64,000 nucleotides of DNA, taken from contig JAGCVJ010000009.1 in NCBI GenBank assembly GCA_017962375.1, positions 62,001 through 126,000 of the forward strand, given 5' to 3'. The notes beneath the pieces are model-generated. The model was not told the DNA's origin, did no database searches, and worked only from the letters and a program-made list of their open reading frames with translations. This DNA comes from Bacteroidales bacterium (lineage in GTDB: Bacteria > Bacteroidota > Bacteroidia > Bacteroidales > UBA932). How positions within the stretch are numbered: position 1 is the first letter of the stretch; each line of letters begins with the position of its first letter. A program made the position numbers and the translations under genes. Positions 59,031 through 64,000 of the stretch are shown here, piece by piece.

Positions 59031-62000
59031 ATGGATTCAAGCAAAAGACTCAAGGTTTTTGATGCTTCCGCAGGCAGCGGCAAGACTTACACACTCTCAT
59101 CAAAATATTCAGAGTACCTTCTAAACGAGTATTCTAAAGATCCAAATGCATTCAGGCACATCTTGGCTGTGACTTTTACGAACAAGTCTACATTCGAGAT
59201 GAAAAAAAGAATCATAGACAGGTTATGGGAGCATTATTCAAAGGCAAAGACTCTAGAAGAAAAGAATAAGGCCAAAGCTATCCTCAAGAATCTTGTCCAT
59301 GACTATACAATGTTTAAAGTAAGTACGATAGACAGCTTCTTCCAGAAGGTTTTGCGTGCTTTTGCTGTTGAAATGGGTAAAAGAGGAGCTTACGAGACTG
59401 TCCTTGAAGATTCGAGTGCAATAGAACCAGCTGTTGATGCTATGTATACTAAACTTGGAGAGAACAAGGATTTGTTGGATGCTATGAGGGTTATTGCTAA
59501 CTCCAAGATTGAGGCGAATGAAAACTGGAATTGGAGGAAAGATGTGTTGGAAGCCGGAAATGCGGTTGTGAACAAAGATTACATCAAACTGTGGAGAAAG
59601 TCTGCTTCTTCTGGAAAGACTTTGAAAGCTTTCAAAGAGGAATTATTAGGTAAAATGGCAGAACTAGAAGAGATTTTTGTGAAGCCTGTTATAATACTTG
59701 ATAATGATATCCTTTCAGGTTTTGCCTCTTCAGGTTTGGGTAAAGAGGTTTTTAAGAACCAGTCAAATTCAGATTTATATAAGTTTTTGACAGGAAAAGT
59801 TCAGTATTTGGATAAAGACAGAAACAAAATCCTGTCTGGGTATCCTGTAGTGTTGGACAGTTGGCCAGATGGAGATTTCTACAAGATTTCTTCCGCAAAA
59901 GCAACCGTTGAGGATTTAGTCGGAGACAGAGTTGACAACATCAAGAAATTGTTTGACAAATACTATGAAAGTTATGTGTCATTGAATCTTGCTGGAGCCC
60001 ATTTGAAAGAAAACTCTATTCTAGACTTTATCTCAGAAGAGCTTGAGGATTACCTGAAAAAGGAACAGCTCACTCTTTTGAGCGATGCACCTCAGATTTT
60101 AAGCGACCTTATTAGCGGTAGCGACGCTCCTTTCATTTATGAGAAAATCGGAACGGCGTTGAATCATTATATGCTGGATGAATTCCAGGATACTTCAGAC
60201 AGCCAGTGGAAAAATTTCCTTCCACTTCTTAATGATGGCATATCGCGCGACAAAGAGAGTTTTCTTGTAGGAGATGTCAAGCAGAGTATATACAGATTTC
60301 GAGATGGTGACTGGCATTTGTTCAAAGAGGATGTTCAAAAACAGTTTCCTTATCATTATGATAAAGATGATCTGAAAATCAACTATAGGAGTCTTTCTAA
60401 CATCGTGGATTTCAATAATTCTTTGTTCTCCCCGAAGAAAACGGAAGATGGCGGTACTTCTCCTGGTATTATGGTTAATGCGTTTGTCCGTTGCTTAAAG
60501 GATTCTTTCATGTCGGATGGCAGGAATGCTAAGTTAGAGGAGAAGTTGTGCAAGGATGTGATAGACATTTACAATAGCCCAAAGCAGGAAGTTAGGGACA
60601 TTTACAGTGGAATTGAAGAAAAGGGTATTGTGGACGTAATTTGTCTTAATAGGGCAGCTAACCAGCAAAAGAATTCTGTTATCAGCAACAAAGATTTTAT
60701 ACTTCTTGATATGGTGAGGAAGATCATTTCGCTCACTAAAGGGGTGAATCCAAAGTATTGTTTGGGAGATATTGCGGTACTCACTAATGATAATGACGAT
60801 GCGGCATTTACCGCAGACTATCTTATAAAACACAAAATCAGCATTATTTCAGGTGAAAGTCTTTTGATAGAGTCATCTAAGTCTGTATGTCTGATTGTAG
60901 AGGCTCTTAGAAAGCTTTCCGATCCTTCTTCAAAGGGTTTAGAGGCTTTTGCTAGGATTTCTTCTTCTGAACTGAAGAACTTGAACCTTTTGGATGCAAC
61001 AAGCCCTGAAGGCGAAAAATTCCGCAACAAGATACTTTCTGGCAATACATTATATGAAATATGCACGATTATCATCAAGAAGATAATTCCACCTATAGCA
61101 AAAGGGGAAATAGTTTTTGTAAATGCATTTCTTGACAGGGTTCTTGATTATTCTGCAGGTAATGGAACAGATATTTCCAGTTTCTTGAAATGGTGGGCGG
61201 AGAAATCCTCCAAATTGTGCATTCCTGAGCCAACTTCAGGTCAGGCCGTCAGAATTATGACTATGCACAAAGCTAAAGGTCTAGATTTTAAAGTAGTCTT
61301 CATTCCATTCCTCCGAAATAGAATGATTCGATTGCCTAAAAACAAATGGCTGTCCTCTGATTCGGATATTCTGGGATACACAGGACCTCTGCTTATCGAT
61401 ATGACTGGCGACAATGTGGCTAATTCAATTTATTCTAGATCTCTGATCCAAGAAAAAATGGAATGCTGCGTAGATGCTCTCAATCTCGCATATGTTTCGT
61501 TTACAAGACCTAAAGAACGTCTGTACATCTATGCTCAAGATCCTGCGAAGGATAAAGCTCATACGGTTTCCGCTGCTTTAAGCTATATCTGTTCTCAAAG
61601 CAGTATGTTTTCTTTAAAACGTTTTTCTATTGGCTATGATGAAGTCAAAAAGTATAATCCATACACGGTAAAAGACGATACCAAGAAAGATTTTGAGTAT
61701 ATTGAATATGTTCTTGGAAATGAAGACGAAAAACCATATTCTTCGGAAAAAGCAGATGAGTATAATCTATTTACTACAGCCTCTAAAGATGCATCACATC
61801 TAGTTCCAGGATCAGGGTCAAATAAATTGAAAAACCAGCTCAAAGTGGTTTACGATGGAGATGACAATATTAGAAGGGGAGTCTTGTACCACCAGTTGTT
61901 TTCAATGATAGAAGCTGTTGGTGAAGATGGAGTTTCGAGAGTTGTCGCTGATGCTGTCGACAAATTCCTACAGAAGAATCCGGACACACTTTTAGGCAGA

Positions 62001-62318
62001 GACAGGACAAAACTGATTGATTTCGTTGTTTCAAAGTTGAATCATATTCTCGAAAAGGGTTGGTTTTCAGATGTGTACGATGTTGTGAGCGAGAGGGCCA
62101 TAATTAGCGGCTCAGATTTTTATCGCCCAGATCGAGTGATGATTCCAAAAACAGGCAGCGGCCCAGTTATAGTTTTGGATTACAAATTCGGAAAGGTGAG
62201 AGACGAAAAGTATCACGAACAGGTGCGTAACTATATGCATCTTCTTCAAGAAATGGGGTATTCCAATGTCAAAGGCTTTCTCTGGTATGTTTTGGAGGAT
62301 GAAGTTGTGCCTGTGTAA
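59031..62318 (+). CDS. addA: AddA-like UvrD-family helicase-nuclease subunit
   Basis: Starting at ATG 59031 gives 1095 residues. UvrD helicase motifs in order: Walker A FDASAGSGKTYTLSSKY (about 9-25), ILAVTFTNKSTFEMKKRI (about 44-61), motif II LDEFQDTSDSQW (about 382-393), GDVKQSIYRFRDGDW (about 413-427), MTMHKAKGLDFKVVF (about 742-756), and YVSFTRPKERLYIY (about 820-833). The C-terminal nuclease has RRGVLYHQLF and YRPDRVMI, then VIVLDYKFGKV (about 1055-1065) with Asp and Lys. It is one base after addB. This is the motor and nuclease partner in Chi-type end resection. Notably AT-rich. Confidence 0.9.
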   Translation: MDSSKRLKVFDASAGSGKTYTLSSKYSEYLLNEYSKDPNAFRHILAVTFTNKSTFEMKKRIIDRLWEHYSKAKTLEEKNKAKAILKNLVHDYTMFKVSTIDSFFQKVLRAFAVEMGKRGAYETVLEDSSAIEPAVDAMYTKLGENKDLLDAMRVIANSKIEANENWNWRKDVLEAGNAVVNKDYIKLWRKSASSGKTLKAFKEELLGKMAELEEIFVKPVIILDNDILSGFASSGLGKEVFKNQSNSDLYKFLTGKVQYLDKDRNKILSGYPVVLDSWPDGDFYKISSAKATVEDLVGDRVDNIKKLFDKYYESYVSLNLAGAHLKENSILDFISEELEDYLKKEQLTLLSDAPQILSDLISGSDAPFIYEKIGTALNHYMLDEFQDTSDSQWKNFLPLLNDGISRDKESFLVGDVKQSIYRFRDGDWHLFKEDVQKQFPYHYDKDDLKINYRSLSNIVDFNNSLFSPKKTEDGGTSPGIMVNAFVRCLKDSFMSDGRNAKLEEKLCKDVIDIYNSPKQEVRDIYSGIEEKGIVDVICLNRAANQQKNSVISNKDFILLDMVRKIISLTKGVNPKYCLGDIAVLTNDNDDAAFTADYLIKHKISIISGESLLIESSKSVCLIVEALRKLSDPSSKGLEAFARISSSELKNLNLLDATSPEGEKFRNKILSGNTLYEICTIIIKKIIPPIAKGEIVFVNAFLDRVLDYSAGNGTDISSFLKWWAEKSSKLCIPEPTSGQAVRIMTMHKAKGLDFKVVFIPFLRNRMIRLPKNKWLSSDSDILGYTGPLLIDMTGDNVANSIYSRSLIQEKMECCVDALNLAYVSFTRPKERLYIYAQDPAKDKAHTVSAALSYICSQSSMFSLKRFSIGYDEVKKYNPYTVKDDTKKDFEYIEYVLGNEDEKPYSSEKADEYNLFTTASKDASHLVPGSGSNKLKNQLKVVYDGDDNIRRGVLYHQLFSMIEAVGEDGVSRVVADAVDKFLQKNPDTLLGRDRTKLIDFVVSKLNHILEKGWFSDVYDVVSERAIISGSDFYRPDRVMIPKTGSGPVIVLDYKFGKVRDEKYHEQVRNYMHLLQEMGYSNVKGFLWYVLEDEVVPV

Positions 62319-62356
62319 CTTATTGTGTAATTGCTGATTGAAGTTTATCCAAAACG

Positions 62357-62435
62357 TAAACGTAAAAACTTTTCATAAGGCCGGGTAAATTGTACCGGAT
62401 GGTTTGGAGAGGCCCTTCCTCTGCTGATATTTTTG
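62357..62435 (+). promoter_or_regulatory. Shared upstream promoter module, copy C (DUF3575 gene)
   Basis: TAAACGTAAAAACTTTTC begins at 62357 and GGGTAAATTGTACCGGATGG at 62383, then TTTG (62403-62406), 21 bases, and TATTTTTG (62428-62435). The core ends at 62397, 63 nt before ATG 62460 and 31 nt before the -7 box. The first part matches the minus strand of copy A almost exactly. Confidence 0.7.
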
Positions 62436-62459
62436 CTGCTGAATTTTTAGCGCAGAAAT

Positions 62460-63032
62460 ATGAAGCAGTTTAAAAGGAAGGGCTTGTTCTTTTGTGCTGT
62501 GGCGGCGCTGGCAGTGCTGCCTTGCATGAAGAGTTATGCCCAGAATTATTCGGTTTCCACGAATGCGGCCCAGTGGCTGATGCTGGGGACCGCCAACGCC
62601 CAGGCAGGATATCCTGCTGCAAGGCATATCAGTATAGAGGGCGGATTCGCCTATAATCCATTTTCTTTCGGCAAGAAGCCAGACAGGAAATACTTCCGCA
62701 GGACAGAGTTCTACGCGGGAGGGAGATACTGGCCCTGGTTTGTCAATTCAGGCTGGTTTGTGTCGGCATACGCAGACTGGGCCAAGTTCGCATACGCGGG
62801 AATCTTTACTAAAAAGGCATACGAAGGCTATGCCTACGGCCTGAAGGTGGGGGGCGGGTATGCCCTGATGCTTGACAAGGGAATCAATCTGGAGATGGGC
62901 CTGGGAGCCTTTGCCGGTAAGGTTAACTATACGGAATACTCCTGCGCCACCTGCGGGAAGAATCTGGGCAAGAAGGACAAGTTCATTATAGCCCCGGCCA
63001 ATCTTCTTCTGGGCTTAACCATTGTATTCTAG
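62460..63032 (+). CDS. DUF3575 outer-membrane beta-barrel-like protein
   Basis: The 190-residue protein has a signal peptide (residues 1-27, cleaved after SYAQ). It then shows alternating strands rich in Gly, Tyr, Trp and Phe, as in small outer-membrane barrels: STNAAQWLMLGTANAQAGY, RTEFYAGGRYWPWFV, YGLKVGGGYALMLDKGINLE and a terminal strand ending in VF. It matches the Bacteroidota DUF3575 family, often near fimbrial or lipoprotein genes. It is 5 bases before a lipoprotein gene and is driven by module C. Confidence 0.82.
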   Translation: MKQFKRKGLFFCAVAALAVLPCMKSYAQNYSVSTNAAQWLMLGTANAQAGYPAARHISIEGGFAYNPFSFGKKPDRKYFRRTEFYAGGRYWPWFVNSGWFVSAYADWAKFAYAGIFTKKAYEGYAYGLKVGGGYALMLDKGINLEMGLGAFAGKVNYTEYSCATCGKNLGKKDKFIIAPANLLLGLTIVF

Positions 63033-63037
63033 GCGGT

Positions 63038-64000
63038 ATGAAGAAGATGGCTATAGTATTGGGGCTTGTGGCCGCTCTTGTGGCAGGATGCAAGGCATTT
63101 TATGTCAGGCACAAGTCACCAGAAAGTGTAAGAGTAAGCATATCCGATAACTTTTCCGGGCAGGGAACGGATCCGGTTTATGTCCTGCCGAAATCTGAGA
63201 GGACATACAAAGACACGGCTTTTGCCAATCCGGGTGAGGACCTGGTACTCAATGCGGTGGTGGAAGACGCTACGGGAGAGCTGGTTGCGCACGGAAAGAT
63301 TGCTCCGATAACAGTTACTGCAACCCATAAGAATATCGCCGAGAGAGGAGGAAAAATCAAGTTGAGCTTTGATGTGAGAGTTCCTTCTTCCATACTTTCC
63401 AACGACAGGCAGGTTAGGGTGGTGCCTCATCTCTTGCTGGACGATGGTTCAAAGATGCTGGACAGGATATTCATTACAGGAAAGTCTTATCGCGATCAGC
63501 AGAACAAAGGATATGAAAGGTACAACAAGTATTTTGCTTCAATCATACCGGATTCAGTGGATTTCCTCAAGGCCTTCGGCTATCTGGGCCTGTTGCAGTA
63601 CTTTACAGAGAGGAATATAGAAGACCGCCCCAGAGGAGAGTTCGGGGTAACGGAACCTGAAGCAATTGACTATTACATAAAGCATTATCTGGTAAAAGCA
63701 AACCGCCGCCGGAAGGACAGGCTTGAGGAGGTGTTCAGAAAATGTGTGAAGGATCCCGTGGACAGGCTTGGTGTAAGGTTGGACACAGTGTTGGAAGATC
63801 CTTCCGGAGGTCTGGTTTACAGATATGTGCAGGATCTGCAGCCGAGTGGGGGAATGCATCGTCTCAGGCTGGTTTTCGACGGCAGCGTGCACAATTACGG
63901 CAAGAGGCTTTTCGGGTTTTCCAGCCCCGATACCCTGACTTATTACGTCAGCTCGCTGGTGCAGCTGGCAGACACTTCGGCCAGGTATCGCGAACATACT
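63038..64000 (+). CDS. Lipoprotein of unknown function, 3' end outside window
   Basis: The frame is open from ATG 63038 to the window end, 321 residues so far. It starts with a short signal and lipobox (LVAALVAGCKAFY, Cys about residue 18). The first 120 residues are beta-rich (PVYVLPKSERTYKDTAF and LVLNAVVEDATGELVAHGKI). A helical region with conserved Tyr/Lys/Asp follows (YIKHYLVKANRRRKDRLEE), and then RLRLVFDGSVHNYGKR. No named family was recognised with certainty. It is 5 bases after the DUF3575 gene, so the pair probably acts together at the outer membrane. Confidence 0.7.
   Translation, partial: MKKMAIVLGLVAALVAGCKAFYVRHKSPESVRVSISDNFSGQGTDPVYVLPKSERTYKDTAFANPGEDLVLNAVVEDATGELVAHGKIAPITVTATHKNIAERGGKIKLSFDVRVPSSILSNDRQVRVVPHLLLDDGSKMLDRIFITGKSYRDQQNKGYERYNKYFASIIPDSVDFLKAFGYLGLLQYFTERNIEDRPRGEFGVTEPEAIDYYIKHYLVKANRRRKDRLEEVFRKCVKDPVDRLGVRLDTVLEDPSGGLVYRYVQDLQPSGGMHRLRLVFDGSVHNYGKRLFGFSSPDTLTYYVSSLVQLADTSARYREHT

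Noticed and set aside
1-64000. CRISPR arrays, rRNA genes, riboswitches and a replication origin
   Set aside because: No regularly spaced repeats, no rRNA-like sequence and no leader resembling common riboswitches were seen by reading; only one tRNA was found. A covariance-model search would be more sensitive.

Overview
The window is a chromosomal segment of a Bacteroidota bacterium, most likely order Bacteroidales. The evidence is the recurring -7 promoter box TAnnTTTG in front of many genes, a type III glutamine synthetase, the nusB-yajC-ybbR-coaE cluster, and several families largely confined to this phylum (DUF3276, DUF5606, DUF4919, DUF3575, DUF6340). Core genes are roughly half G+C by spot counts. 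Several accessory stretches are clearly AT-richer. Genus and species cannot be read from the sequence.

Layout. 1-7182 is a core block: an aminotransferase tail, glnN, purM, a lipoprotein glutamate-racemase homologue, an RNase D-like nuclease and rlmI. tRNA-Cys follows at 7217. A 64-bp direct repeat starts in its terminator tail and recurs at 9103, enclosing an IS3 remnant and two AT-rich envelope genes. 9.2-11 kb holds a hicB antitoxin with a truncated hicA and a YhcG (DUF1016) nuclease. 11.6-25.6 kb is mostly core: an esterase, nusB/yajC/ybbR/coaE, rimO, fabG, yitT, mgtC, yicC, glnS and a lipoprotein peptide deformylase.

25.6-38 kb is an accessory, scar-rich region. It contains a barnase-like domain protein, a ZIP transporter fused to a peptide deformylase fragment, a DUF4143 ATPase behind a twin operator, an AlkZ-like protein, an antitoxin with a broken toxin, and a controller-regulated type II restriction-modification system with vsr. 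A frameshifted abiH, an intact ZIP transporter, a stray copy of the psuG 3' end and a second YhcG nuclease complete it. 38.5-40.3 kb is psuK-psuG.

41.1-46.8 kb is a tight six-gene operon: a cytidylate kinase-like protein, a RelA/SpoT-type synthetase, an HD alarmone-hydrolase-like protein, an APH-like kinase, a SpoIIE phosphatase fused to an RsbW-type ATPase, and a STAS protein. It looks like an alarmone plus partner-switching signalling module and is the best candidate for an under-described system. 47-62.3 kb is again core: hsp20, recG, pdxA, rnhA, gpsA, pgi, a Kef-type antiporter and an AddAB-like helicase-nuclease pair. The window ends in a DUF3575 outer-membrane gene and a partial lipoprotein gene.

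Two promoter-level patterns cut across the window. First, five unrelated accessory or envelope genes share a roughly 50-bp upstream module whose core lies 63-65 nt from the start codon and 30-31 nt from the -7 box: two yhcG genes, the barnase-like gene, the broken toxin locus and the DUF3575 gene. Second, several genes (yicC, recG, addB, the restriction controller, perhaps glnS) have their -7 box only 4-6 nt before the start codon, which predicts leaderless transcripts.
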